A stretch of DNA of 64,000 nt from Heliomarina baculiformis. GTDB lineage: Bacteria; Pseudomonadota; Alphaproteobacteria; Rhodobacterales; Rhodobacteraceae. The DNA lies in assembly GCF_019966545.1 (NCBI RefSeq), contig NZ_JAIMIC010000002.1:186001-250000 (forward strand). The letters run 5' to 3'. The position numbers were made by a program, and so were the translations under genes. The notes beneath the pieces are model-generated. The model did no database searches, was not told where the DNA came from, and saw only the letters and a program-made list of their open reading frames with translations. The first letter of the stretch is position 1. Every line of letters begins with the position of its first letter. Positions 7,899 through 17,453 of the stretch are shown one piece after another.

Positions 7899-9380
7899 TT
7901 GATCGGTCCTGTACTTGTCTGCCTTGTTGCCGTGGTCGGATTTGGCCTCGGCATATGGAAAACGCGTCTTGTCGCATCATCGCAGGGCGTCTTTGCGGCG
8001 ATCTCTGCCGGGATCGCGGCCATGTTCGACCCGGCCCTGTCGGATGACGAGAAAGAAGCCAGTATCCGGCGCACCGGGCTGGACCTGATCAAAAAGACTG
8101 GTGGTCTGGCGCTGCGGCTGATCCTGTCGCTGCTGGCGGCGGCGGTGCCGATCTATCTGGCCGACTGGCTGGGGCTGGTGCCGCTTGAGGCGTCGATGGA
8201 CATGATGCTGAGCTGGGAGTTCATCGTCATCGTTTCGGTCGTGGCGATTGCGGTCGGGTCGATCCTGTCGCGACTGCTGGGCGGCAAGAAAGAGGCCGAG
8301 CCGAGCGAAGGCTATAGCGCGGGCGACCAGATGGTGCATACGCTTGCCTTTGCCTCGCCGGGTTTGATGCGGCGGCTGGCGGCGAGCGATGACAGCTTGT
8401 TTTCCAGTAAGGTGGCGGGGGTGAAACCGGCGGGGCCGATATTCATCACTTCGCTGGCGCGGGGCGGGACGACTGCCCTGCTGAACGCGCTGCACGATCT
8501 GCCGAACGTGGCCACGCATCGCTATGCGGATATGCCGTTTTTGACCGCGCCGCTCTTGTGGAGCAAACTTGGCGGGAACCGTTCGGTCGCCCGGCGCGAG
8601 CGGGCGCATGGGGACGGGATGGAGATTGATCTTGAGAGCCCCGAAGCCTTTGACGAGGTGCTCTGGCGGCTCTACTGGCCCGAGAAATACAATGGGAACA
8701 AGATCGCGCTTTGGCGTCCGGGGGATATCAAAGAAAAAGCGCGTGACGTGATGCGGCGGCACATGTCCAAGATCATCCTGCTGCGCAAGGGCGACAAGGC
8801 GGCGGGCGGAGATGTGCATTACGTGTCGAAAAACAACGCCAATATCGCGCGGCTGACGGTGATCCCCGAGATGTTTCCGGGGGCAGAGGTGATCGTGCCG
8901 CTGCGACATCCTGTGACCCATGCGGCCTCGCTCCTCCGGCAGCACGAGAATTTCCTGACCCGCCACGCGGAGGACCCGTTTTCGCGGCGCTACATGAATG
9001 ACATCGGGCATCTCGAATTTGGTGAACTGATGCGTCCGATTGCTTTTGAGGGGTTCGCGCCGGGGGGGCGCGAGCCAACGTCTCCCGATTATTGGCTGGC
9101 CTACTGGATCGCGGCCTTTCGGGAGATCCGGCAGAACGGGGAGGGGTGTCACCTCGTGGCGCAGGACGACCTGCGATCCAATCCGCAGGGCACGATGGAC
9201 GCGCTTTGCGACCGGATCGGTCTGGATCACGGGGGCGTGGATTTTACGAAGTATTTCCGGCCCGGTGCGGATTTGGGGGATAGCTCTGTTTATTCGTCCG
9301 AGCTGCTGGCCGAAGCGCAGGCGCTGTATGAGGAGCTGAATGCTCGGGCGGTGCGGGCGTCGGTTCCCGTGGAGGCATAG
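7899..9380 (+). CDS. Membrane-bound PAPS-dependent sulfotransferase family protein
   Basis: 493 residues from a TTG at 7899. The next in-frame ATG at about 8022 would remove the first membrane segment. Two or three hydrophobic segments (about 4-20, 70-93, 101-125) precede a cytoplasmic catalytic domain. That domain opens with IFITSLARGGTTALLNALH (about 187-205), the 5'-phosphosulfate loop pattern of the sulfotransferase superfamily. A probable 3'-phosphate-binding strand is VIVPLRHPVTHAASLLRQH (about 338-356), with the typical R-x-P-x-x-x-x-S spacing. This would use PAPS in the cytoplasm. It is tightly coupled to the ASST-like gene and the YIGPGAG gene. The unusual N-terminal membrane domain suggests a lipid-linked or membrane acceptor. 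The start codon is the least certain point. Confidence 0.75.
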   Translation: MIGPVLVCLVAVVGFGLGIWKTRLVASSQGVFAAISAGIAAMFDPALSDDEKEASIRRTGLDLIKKTGGLALRLILSLLAAAVPIYLADWLGLVPLEASMDMMLSWEFIVIVSVVAIAVGSILSRLLGGKKEAEPSEGYSAGDQMVHTLAFASPGLMRRLAASDDSLFSSKVAGVKPAGPIFITSLARGGTTALLNALHDLPNVATHRYADMPFLTAPLLWSKLGGNRSVARRERAHGDGMEIDLESPEAFDEVLWRLYWPEKYNGNKIALWRPGDIKEKARDVMRRHMSKIILLRKGDKAAGGDVHYVSKNNANIARLTVIPEMFPGAEVIVPLRHPVTHAASLLRQHENFLTRHAEDPFSRRYMNDIGHLEFGELMRPIAFEGFAPGGREPTSPDYWLAYWIAAFREIRQNGEGCHLVAQDDLRSNPQGTMDALCDRIGLDHGGVDFTKYFRPGADLGDSSVYSSELLAEAQALYEELNARAVRASVPVEA

Positions 9381-9538
9381 GTGCCGTCTTTCGGGGGCGC
9401 AAGCTGCTCGGTTTAAGCGGAAAGCTTCGCTGCCCGGGATGGGATTGACGGCTGTCCCCGCGATGATGGTTTCGCGGGCTGACAATTCCAGGCCGACACC
9501 ATAACCTGCGCGGGAATTCACATAATCCAAGTATAAAT

Positions 9539-10243
9539 ATGCTGATACACGTCGGGCAGGAGCGCACAGAACGAATTAACCTGGCGCTTGCCGGTATGCT
9601 TGCGACGATTGCCGGGGCTCTGAACGCGGCTGGATTTCTTGCGGCGGGTGTGTTCACCGCGAATATGACCGGTAACGTGTCTGCCTTTGCGGATTATCTG
9701 GTAACCGGTGAATACGCCTTGGCGCTTTGGCTGGTGCCGTTGGTTGTCGCGTTTGTCCTGGGGGCTTATTCCGCTGCGGCCTTGATCTATCACGAACAAG
9801 CAAGGCGGGTTCACGGCGCATTCGCATGGGCGATCGTCGTGGAGGCATGTCTATTGATTGTGCTCTCTGCCGGACTGGCGGTCGCATCTGGCGGGGTGTC
9901 AGCTGCTCTCATGACCATTACACTAAGTTTCGTTATGGGGTTTCAGAACGCGGTCACGACGCTGATCTCCGAGGCCCGGGTGCGCACGACGCATGTGTCT
10001 GGCATGGCGACCGATATCGGCATTGGACTGGCGTCGCTTTCCAGCAATGCCGAGGGCAGGCGTGAAGCGGCCGCACGGCTCAAACTTCACGCCCTCACGC
10101 TTTCGGCCTTTGCAGTTGGCGGCATCCTAGGGGCCATCGTGTTCAACTCGGTTGGTAACTGGTTTTTCGCGATTGGGGCCGGGGCGCTTCTATTGATTGG
10201 CTTGCCCGAAATCGTGCGAGCGCGTCGGCTTGGCAGGGGCTGA
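9539..10243 (+). CDS. DUF1275 (YoaK-type) membrane protein
   Basis: 234 residues with about six hydrophobic segments. The family signature is clear: AGALNAAGFLAAGVFTANMTGN near the N-terminus (about residues 25-46) and a second related stretch GFQNAVTTLISEARVRTTHVSG (about 138-159). DUF1275 proteins are inner-membrane proteins of unknown transport or protective function. It stands alone between the sulfotransferase gene and a convergent hydrolase gene. Upstream, CCCGCGA (9457-9463) and TCGCGGG (9472-9478) form a 7-bp hairpin that may end the previous transcript. Confidence 0.85.
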   Translation: MLIHVGQERTERINLALAGMLATIAGALNAAGFLAAGVFTANMTGNVSAFADYLVTGEYALALWLVPLVVAFVLGAYSAAALIYHEQARRVHGAFAWAIVVEACLLIVLSAGLAVASGGVSAALMTITLSFVMGFQNAVTTLISEARVRTTHVSGMATDIGIGLASLSSNAEGRREAAARLKLHALTLSAFAVGGILGAIVFNSVGNWFFAIGAGALLLIGLPEIVRARRLGRG

Positions 10244-10340
10244 ATTTGAAGCTGTTTTGGCTTTGAGCGTCGTGTGCTTGAAGAAGCATGGCTGGGGGGC
10301 GGCCCGGTCTTTGCTGAAACCTGCGGGTTTAGGGCCTGGC

Positions 10341-10402
10341 GTTTGCGAATGGCAAACAGTCGATCTGCGACCTTGGAATCACGTACGATGTCTTTCGCAG
10401 AT
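10341..10402. repeat. Two inverted repeats between convergent genes
   Basis: GTTTGC (10341-10346) pairs with GCAAAC (10352-10357), and ATCTGCGA (10363-10370) pairs perfectly with TCGCAGAT (10395-10402). The second arm runs into the palindrome ATTTGCAAAT (10401-10410). They lie between the DUF1275 gene and the convergent hydrolase and may serve as bidirectional transcript ends, though no U-run follows. Confidence 0.4.
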
Positions 10403-10441
10403 TTGCAAATGACAGGGTAGCAGCCGCGCCGGTCGCGATGT

Positions 10442-11320
10442 TCAATCCGGCATCCACTCCCTCACGATCCCGGCGATCTCCTCCGCGTGGGTGTGGATCA
10501 GCCAGTGATCGGCGTCGGGGAGGTTCCTGCGGGTGAGGTCGGGGGCGAAATCCTCGAGGCCTTCGGTCGCGGCCGGCAAGAGAGCGCCGTCCTGTTCGCC
10601 CCAGATCAGCAGGTGGGGGCAGCGGACCATGAGCCGGTCGGTGGGAAACTCGGGCAGGTCGGTGATCGGCTCGCCCGGTTTGGCGAGGCGCAGGGGCGAG
10701 GCGCGGTACCAATTGATCATGGTTTCGAGCTTTCCGTCGCGGGCCCATTCGGTCTTGTATTCCTCGGCCCGGTCGGGATCGACCCAATTGGTACCCATGT
10801 GCCGGGTGAAGAAATCCATCATCTTTTCGAAGTTGTTCTCGGCGAGCTTTATGTGGGAATCCGGGCGGCGGAGATAGCCGATATAGGCCGAGGCCTCGGA
10901 TTGCGCGCCGCCTGATGCCATCGCGCGCTGGAAGGGCACCGGGTGGACGCCATTGGCGATGATCAGGCGCGAGACGTGATCGGGGTAGAACATCGCCAGC
11001 CCATAGGCGACGGCTGCGCCCCAGTCATGGCCAAAGACGGTGACCGGTCCGCTGCCGTAATGGTCGATCAGCGCGACCATATCCTTGGTCAGGGCCGAGC
11101 TGGTGTACATCTCGACACCCTCCGGTGCCCAGCTCTGGCCATAGCCGCGCTGGTCAGGGGCGATCACGTGAAAACGGTCGGAAAGCTTGGGCGCAAGATC
11201 GCTCCACGCGCCGCCATATTCCGGAAAACCGTGCAGGAACAGCATCTTGGGCTGGGACGGATCGCCCCAGCTGCGGACAAAGAACGGGTGGCCATTAAGC
11301 TCGACGGTTTCCGATTGCAT
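10442..11320 (-). CDS. Alpha/beta hydrolase, epoxide hydrolase/dehalogenase type
   Basis: 292 residues from the ATG at 11320; an in-frame extension lacks family similarity. HGFPE (30-34) supplies the oxyanion hole. GHDWG (97-101) puts Asp99, not Ser, at the nucleophile elbow, which is the arrangement of epoxide hydrolases and haloacid/haloalkane dehalogenases. The acid is probably Asp in WGEQDGALLP and the base His in DADHWLIH. Epoxide hydrolase activity is the more likely call because of the HGFPE form, but the two Tyr of a true epoxide hydrolase lid cannot be fixed by eye. It would be cytoplasmic. The next gene upstream on the same strand ends 89 bp away. Confidence 0.8.
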   Translation of the reverse strand: MQSETVELNGHPFFVRSWGDPSQPKMLFLHGFPEYGGAWSDLAPKLSDRFHVIAPDQRGYGQSWAPEGVEMYTSSALTKDMVALIDHYGSGPVTVFGHDWGAAVAYGLAMFYPDHVSRLIIANGVHPVPFQRAMASGGAQSEASAYIGYLRRPDSHIKLAENNFEKMMDFFTRHMGTNWVDPDRAEEYKTEWARDGKLETMINWYRASPLRLAKPGEPITDLPEFPTDRLMVRCPHLLIWGEQDGALLPAATEGLEDFAPDLTRRNLPDADHWLIHTHAEEIAGIVREWMPD

Positions 11321-11409
11321 GTAAAATTCTCTCCCTTGTCGGGGCAGGTTAGAGTGGGTTGGGTGTGAGGGAAAGAGGTGGCCCGCCCAGGCAGGCCACC
11401 TGTCTGGGA

Positions 11410-12699
11410 TCACTCGCCGGCGGGCAGGGTTTCGAAGCGCAGACCCTTGGCGGTGCGATCGGGAAAGCCCTTCCACTGGCTGTGATCGTCGGTTGGCTTG
11501 CCCGCGTCGTCCAGCGCGACGACACCGTCATCCGACTGTTCCACGAGGTCGAAATATTCGGCCATCTGCTGATCCTCCTTGAGGTGGAGATCCATGAAGG
11601 CGGTGGCGAAATGCTGGGTGATGTTGTTCATGCGGTTGGTGTCCCAGACCGCGTCTGCATAATGCTCGAACGGGGCGAAACCGAGCGCCTCGTCGAATTC
11701 CCAGCTTTCCTCGGGGGCGGGCATTGGTGCTGCGGCATTGTGGTTCGCGCCGATGAAGGTCAGCAGGTGACGCGTGGTGCCGGTGGTGCCCTCGAAAATC
11801 TGGCGGATCGCCGGGTAGACGGACACGTCATCGACACTGCCGGCCATCAGGAGGAGCGGTTTCTCGAAGCCCTTGAGCCCTTCGGCATCCCAGAAGCCGG
11901 TGTTCATGCCCCAGGGTCCGATGGCGATTGTCGCCTTGACGCGTGGATCGATCAGGTCGGCATGGGTTTGTGACCCCGCGAGGTGGCGCGAGAGCAGCCC
12001 GTTCGGCGTACCCCAGCTGTATTCGGTGCTGGACTGCGTGACGCCCGCGCCGCCAAATATCATCGCGCCGTAGCCGCCCATCGAATAGCCGATGACGCCG
12101 GTGGTTTCGGCATCGGTGATCGCGCCGATGGGGCTGTCGAGCGCGGCCATCTGGTCGATTACGAACTTCTGGTCGATGGGGCGGTTCAGCAGGGTCGAAC
12201 CAAAGGCGCCCTTATCGTCATAGGTGCTGTCCTTGTGGTCGATGGAGACCGCGACATAGCCCTTGGAGGCGAGGTTTTCGCCAAGGTGCGACATCAGGAA
12301 ACGGTTGCCGGGATAGCCGTGGCTGATCACGACAAGCGGGAAGGTTTCGCCGCTGACCGGGGTGGCATCACGGGCGGCGCGGCCATGGAGCGTGACCTCG
12401 GTCACGCCGTCGCGCAGGATCGCCTGATAGGTGCCGCCCGGCTCGGTGCCTTCCTCGGCGGGGTACCAGACCTCGACCGTCACGGGACGGTCATAGGTCG
12501 GCTCGCTGCCCTCGGACGTGTTCACGATGTCGATCTGGTCAGGATTGGTGAATTCCAGGGTTGTCACACCGATGGGCATGGCGCCATAGGCGGCAAGTTC
12601 GGGCGCGTCGGGGCGAATCCGGTCGATCCGGTTCTCGGCGTGGACGGTGCCGGCGGCGAGGCTGGCGGTCAGGGCGAGAGAGGTCAGGGCAGTACGCAT
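11410..12699 (-). CDS. Secreted alpha/beta hydrolase, dienelactone/PAF-acetylhydrolase-like
   Basis: 429 residues from the ATG at 12699. A Sec signal peptide (about 1-21, ending TVHA) places it in the periplasm. The core contains VVISHGYPGNR (oxyanion turn), the nucleophile elbow GYSMGGYG and a late His (GANHN), giving a Ser-His-acid hydrolase of the platelet-activating-factor acetylhydrolase/dienelactone hydrolase group. The region before the core (VEVWYPAEEG) is typical of that group. Substrate is unknown; esters or lactones are likely. It sits upstream of the epoxide-hydrolase-like gene on the same strand and is divergent from the MATE pump. An ATGGTTAA (CtrA-type TTAACCAT) sequence at about 12742-12749 lies in its upstream region. 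Confidence 0.8.
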   Translation of the reverse strand: MRTALTSLALTASLAAGTVHAENRIDRIRPDAPELAAYGAMPIGVTTLEFTNPDQIDIVNTSEGSEPTYDRPVTVEVWYPAEEGTEPGGTYQAILRDGVTEVTLHGRAARDATPVSGETFPLVVISHGYPGNRFLMSHLGENLASKGYVAVSIDHKDSTYDDKGAFGSTLLNRPIDQKFVIDQMAALDSPIGAITDAETTGVIGYSMGGYGAMIFGGAGVTQSSTEYSWGTPNGLLSRHLAGSQTHADLIDPRVKATIAIGPWGMNTGFWDAEGLKGFEKPLLLMAGSVDDVSVYPAIRQIFEGTTGTTRHLLTFIGANHNAAAPMPAPEESWEFDEALGFAPFEHYADAVWDTNRMNNITQHFATAFMDLHLKEDQQMAEYFDLVEQSDDGVVALDDAGKPTDDHSQWKGFPDRTAKGLRFETLPAGE

Positions 12700-12901
12700 G
12701 TCGTCTCCGGTCTTGTGCATTCAGTTCGGGGGTTCATCGTACATGGTTAATGTGACGTGACCATAATAATCTTATCCACAGGCGGGATTTTCCGACATAT
12801 TAGAACGCCCTCTATGGGGGCTGGCGGGCCGGAAGCGGGATCTCGATGGCCCGGTTCGTGGCCTCTTGCGGGGGGCGTGCAATACACATATTGCACAATT
12901 T

Positions 12902-14260
12902 ATGAGCGTTCACATGACATATGGCGGCCATGCCAAGGCGATCCTGTTTCTGGGTCTGCCCCTTATCGGAGGGCATCTGGCGCAATATGCCATCGGGCTG
13001 ACGGATACGGTGATGCTGGGCTGGTATTCGGTCGAGGCGCTGGCCGCGGTGACCCTGTCGCACAGCTATTTCTTTGTCTTTTTCATGCTCGGGTCGGGAT
13101 TCGCGCTTGCGGTGATGCCGATGGTGGCGGCGGCTGCCGCGCGCGACGACGAGGTTTCGGTGAGGCGGGCGACCCGGATGGGGCTGTGGCTGAGCCTTGG
13201 CTTTGCGCTTTTGGTGATGCCGATCATGTGGAAGGCGAAGACCCTTCTGGGCCTGCTTGGGCAGACACCCGCAGTGGCAGAAGCCGGGGGCGAGTACCTG
13301 CGGATCGCTGGTTTTGGGCTGATCCCGGCGCTCTTGGTGATGGTGATCAAATCCTATCTCGCGGCGCTGGAGCGCACGCGGATCGTGCTTTGGATCACGG
13401 TTCTGGCGGCCATCAGCAATGCGCTGGCGAATTACATCCTGATCTTTGGCAATCTTGGCGCGCCGGAACTGGGTCTGCGCGGGGCGGCGATTGCCTCGGT
13501 TCTGACGCAGAGCATTTCGCTGGTCGCCATCGTGTTCTACGCGATCCGGGCGCTGCCCGATCACAACCTGTTTCAGCGGCTGTGGCGGCCCGACTGGGAG
13601 ATGTTCGGGCAGGTGTTCCGGCTGGGGCTGCCGATTGGCATGACCACGGTCTGCGAGGTCAGCCTGTTCGCGGCGTCCTCGGTGATGATGGGCTGGCTTG
13701 GCACGGTGACGCTTGCGGCGCATGGGATTGTCATCACCGTCGCGGCGGCTGCGTTCATGGTGCATCTGGGCCTGTCCAACGTGGCGACGATCCGGGCCGG
13801 GAATGCCTATGGCCGGGGGGATCGCGGGCATATGGCCCGGGGGGCGCTGGTCGTTTTCCTGCTGTCACTAGGGATTGCCATTATCACGGTCACCGCCTTT
13901 CTTGTGGTGCCGGAACCTGTGATCAGCCTGTTCATCGAACCGGACGATCCAGCGCGGCCGGCCATCCTTATCGTGGGCGTGCAGCTTTTGGCGATTGCGG
14001 CACTGTTCCAGCTTGTCGACGGGGCGCAGGTGATCGCGCTGGGCTTGCTGCGGGGCGTGCAGGATACGGCGGTGCCGATGATGATCGCGATCCTGTCCTA
14101 CTGGGCAGTTGGCCTGTCGGTGTCTTACCTGCTGGGCTTTGTCTTGGGCTGGGGCGGCGTGGGTGTATGGCTGGGGCTGACGGCGGGGCTCGCCTCGGCC
14201 GCGCTTTTGCTGATGTTGCGGTTCTGGGGTAAATCGCTGGGCGAGGTCGGTTACGCCTGA
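12902..14260 (+). CDS. MATE family multidrug/cation efflux protein
   Basis: 452 residues and about 12 membrane helices in two homologous halves, as in NorM-type MATE transporters. These export cationic drugs or metabolites in exchange for Na+ or H+. The first half opens GLPLIGGHLAQYAIGLTDTVMLG and the second GLPIGMTTVCEVSLFAASSVMMG, repeating the MATE pattern. The start is not fixed. The ATG at 12902 lacks a good ribosome site, and the ATG four codons later has GAGCG upstream. Its last 10 bp overlap the convergent hypothetical gene. No regulator adjoins it. Confidence 0.9.
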   Translation: MSVHMTYGGHAKAILFLGLPLIGGHLAQYAIGLTDTVMLGWYSVEALAAVTLSHSYFFVFFMLGSGFALAVMPMVAAAAARDDEVSVRRATRMGLWLSLGFALLVMPIMWKAKTLLGLLGQTPAVAEAGGEYLRIAGFGLIPALLVMVIKSYLAALERTRIVLWITVLAAISNALANYILIFGNLGAPELGLRGAAIASVLTQSISLVAIVFYAIRALPDHNLFQRLWRPDWEMFGQVFRLGLPIGMTTVCEVSLFAASSVMMGWLGTVTLAAHGIVITVAAAAFMVHLGLSNVATIRAGNAYGRGDRGHMARGALVVFLLSLGIAIITVTAFLVVPEPVISLFIEPDDPARPAILIVGVQLLAIAALFQLVDGAQVIALGLLRGVQDTAVPMMIAILSYWAVGLSVSYLLGFVLGWGGVGVWLGLTAGLASAALLLMLRFWGKSLGEVGYA

Positions 14261-14676
14261 TCCTTGCGGGCGGCTTTTTCGCTTTTGTCGAGCCGGTCGG
14301 CCTTTTTTCGCACTAGAACCGAGCGCAGGTCGTGCATGGCAAGCAGAAGCGCATCCGTGATGTCTTCGAGCTGGTCGTCGCTGGCACGCGACTGCGCCCA
14401 TTGCGCGGTCAGGTTCATGTGATCGATGGTGCGGTGGATATCGTCGATATCGCGGCGGGCGAGCAGGGCCGTGCGTTCGGCCATCCACGCCCTGATTTCC
14501 CCGAGATCGGTGTCGGACAGGGTCCGATTGCCATGCGGCTTGATTTCGCCATTGCGGATATTGACCACGGCGATCTGATCCATGTCGATCCGGCGCTGAC
14601 GGTTCTCGGTATCGATACGGAACACGAAGGCACCGTTTTCGCGGACGCGAAAGTAATAGTCGGGCAGGTTGGGCAT
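14251..14676 (-). CDS. Conserved hypothetical protein
   Basis: 141 residues, hydrophilic, no signal or membrane segment. The N-terminal part (MPNLPDYYFRVRENGAFVFRID) looks like a small beta-rich domain. The remainder is helical and charged, ending in a Lys-rich tail (VRKKADRLDKSEKAARK). The pattern is familiar from uncharacterised Rhodobacteraceae proteins, and no function can be named. It overlaps the 3' end of the MATE gene by 10 bp tail-to-tail. Confidence 0.65.
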   Translation of the reverse strand: MPNLPDYYFRVRENGAFVFRIDTENRQRRIDMDQIAVVNIRNGEIKPHGNRTLSDTDLGEIRAWMAERTALLARRDIDDIHRTIDHMNLTAQWAQSRASDDQLEDITDALLLAMHDLRSVLVRKKADRLDKSEKAARKDQA

Positions 14677-14729
14677 GGCTTATGCCTTTGTTGGGACGAA
14701 AGCTTGATAGCGAAACCGGCAGGTTGTGA

Positions 14730-15275
14730 CTAGACCGCGTGACGCTGGCGGCGTCTTAGCGTTGCAAGACCGCCAATGCCCAGAAGCAGCGCGGGCAAAG
14801 TGGCTGGCAACGGCACGGCAGAAACGGCGGTTTCGATCTGTGCCGTAAACAGGGTGCCCGTTTCCATGAAAAAGCCGGTAAAATTAACCCTGAGCGTATC
14901 TGCCGTAAAGTTCAGCTTGGACTGGGTGAAATCTGCCGTGGAGGAAGACAACAGCGTGAAAGCGGAAAAGTCAGCAATTGTGTCACCAATATCAGTGAAC
15001 ACAAACTGACCAAAACCACTGGTGAACGCAGTCCGGTAGGGGCCATCATACCCGACCATGAGCAAGCCGGTCTCGGTGAAGTCAAAAGTGAAGGTGTCAG
15101 TTAAATAAACCGCAGTGGTCTCGACGCCGGGGCCGACGTTGAATGTCGGGTTCGAGATATCAAAGCCGGCATAGGCCGTAAGTGACATTTCGGCGCCGGA
15201 AAGATCCGCCGCACTGGCGGTGGATGATAGCCCGAGAGCAAGTGCGAAAGCACTGAATGCAGAGAGGAATTTCAT
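14730..15275 (-). CDS. VPLPA-CTERM exported protein
   Basis: 181 residues from the ATG at 15275; an in-frame extension precedes the signal peptide. The N-terminus (MKFLSAFSAFALALGL...ASA) is a Sec signal. The C-terminus has the tripartite sorting signal of the VPLPA-CTERM type: VPLPATLPALL motif, hydrophobic helix, then basic cluster RRRQRHAV. In this family such proteins are cleaved and sorted by an exosortase (XrtD in the VPLPA system), and they are often linked to exopolysaccharide or biofilm. The middle is Thr/Phe/Ser-rich and beta-strand-like (for example TDTFTFDFTETGLLM), as in other PEP-CTERM proteins. No exosortase is in this window. It stands alone. Confidence 0.85.
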   Translation of the reverse strand: MKFLSAFSAFALALGLSSTASAADLSGAEMSLTAYAGFDISNPTFNVGPGVETTAVYLTDTFTFDFTETGLLMVGYDGPYRTAFTSGFGQFVFTDIGDTIADFSAFTLLSSSTADFTQSKLNFTADTLRVNFTGFFMETGTLFTAQIETAVSAVPLPATLPALLLGIGGLATLRRRQRHAV

Positions 15276-15360
15276 GATAAGCGCCTTGTTGTTCGAAATG
15301 CGTTTGGCAGCCCGTTGCAAACGGTTCTTTACAAGGCAATGCTTAATCTGGAAACAATCT

Positions 15361-15387
15361 GTGGCACCGATGCGGGATCGGTGCCAC
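15361..15387 (-). terminator. Hairpin downstream of aspC
   Basis: GTGGCACCGAT (15361-15371) pairs perfectly with ATCGGTGCCAC (15377-15387) around a 5-base loop, 32 bp past the aspC stop on the minus strand. A weak T-containing tail (AGATTGTTTCC) follows. This is the likely aspC terminator, separating it from the VPLPA-CTERM gene. Confidence 0.7.
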
Positions 15388-15418
15388 GAGGTAGTCAGTA
15401 CCTGCAATAAATTGGATC

Positions 15419-16678
<1,260 letters not shown>

Positions 16679-16723
16679 TCAAGACGCAACTCAAGAATGC
16701 AACTCAAGACGGAGCGCCACGAC

Positions 16724-17125
16724 ATGATGGATGATACGACGGATTGGTACGGACCCGATGCTGCAACTTTCGGAGACCGGGTCGCCGCAGCCCGGGAAGC
16801 GGCGGGAATGAGCCAATCGCATCTCGCGCGGTGCCTCGGTGTGAAAAAATCGACGCTCACAGGCTGGGAAGATGACATTTCCGAACCGCGCGCCAACAAG
16901 CTGTCGATGATGGCGGGGCTTTTGAACGTATCGATCACATGGCTGCTGACCGGCGAGGGCGAAGGCATGAGCGCGCCCGACGATGCGGCGGATACGGCGA
17001 GCGATCTTGCGGGCTATGCGGCGGAGCTGCGCGAAATCCGCAACGCCATGCGGGCCAATTCCGAGCGGGCCGCACGGCTGGAAAAGCGCATCCGGCAGGC
17101 GATGAAAGCGGAAGAGACCGTATGA
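16724..17125 (+). CDS. XRE-family helix-turn-helix regulator
   Basis: 133 residues from the ATG at 16724, which has GGAGC eight bases upstream; an ATG nine codons earlier is also in frame. Residues about 24-80 form a Cro/CI-type HTH (AAREAAGMSQSHLARCLG ... STLTGWEDD) ending with an ITWLLTGEGEG motif. The C-terminal part (about 95-130) is a predicted coiled coil (ELREIRNAMRANSERAARLE). It overlaps sdhE by an ATGA, so the two are translated together. A link to succinate dehydrogenase assembly is suggested only by position. Divergent aspC may also be a target. Confidence 0.8.
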   Translation: MMDDTTDWYGPDAATFGDRVAAAREAAGMSQSHLARCLGVKKSTLTGWEDDISEPRANKLSMMAGLLNVSITWLLTGEGEGMSAPDDAADTASDLAGYAAELREIRNAMRANSERAARLEKRIRQAMKAEETV

Positions 17126-17379
17126 ACGAAAGCCACGAAGACCGGCTCAAGCGGCTGAAGATGCGGTCGATGCGGCGCGGGATCAAGGAAATGGACCTGA
17201 TCCTGACCGCCTATGCCGATGCCAATCTTGCCAAGATGAGCCCGGCGGCGCTGGATACCTATGACGCGTTGCTGCACGAGAACGATCAAGACCTTTACCA
17301 ATGGGTTACCGGGCAGGTCGCGCCGCCAACGGCTTACGCCGGATTGATCCATGATGTCTCGCAAGTATTTCAAAAATAA
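17122..17379 (+). CDS. sdhE: SdhE-type FAD assembly factor
   Basis: 85 residues. The gene starts inside the stop of the regulator gene (ATGA overlap). The family hallmark RRGIKEMD (the RGxxE motif) lies at residues about 17-24, followed by a small helical bundle with DLYQWVTGQ. SdhE (YgfY, SDHAF2 in mitochondria) binds the flavoprotein subunit of succinate dehydrogenase and helps covalent FAD attachment. The sdh genes themselves are not in the window. Length and motif match the family well. Confidence 0.88.
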   Translation: MNESHEDRLKRLKMRSMRRGIKEMDLILTAYADANLAKMSPAALDTYDALLHENDQDLYQWVTGQVAPPTAYAGLIHDVSQVFQK

Positions 17380-17393
17380 GATCAAATTAGCTT

Positions 17394-17412
17394 AACCGAT
17401 TCTTCGGTTTTT
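17394..17412 (+). terminator. Intrinsic terminator after sdhE
   Basis: AACCGA (17394-17399), loop TTCT, TCGGTT (17404-17409), then TTT. It lies 15 bp past the sdhE stop and just before the MarR-type gene. Confidence 0.6.
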
Positions 17413-17453
17413 CCGGTCACTTTCTGTTGAAGCAGATCGAGTCGGAGAGATTG

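Noticed and set aside
7977-9530. A 517-codon minus-strand frame
   Set aside because: It is antisense to the sulfotransferase gene and Arg/His-rich, without a domain.
12757-14232. A 491-codon open frame in another frame of the MATE region
   Set aside because: It is rich in Gly, Arg and Ala with no hydrophobic helices; the MATE frame has both homologous halves.
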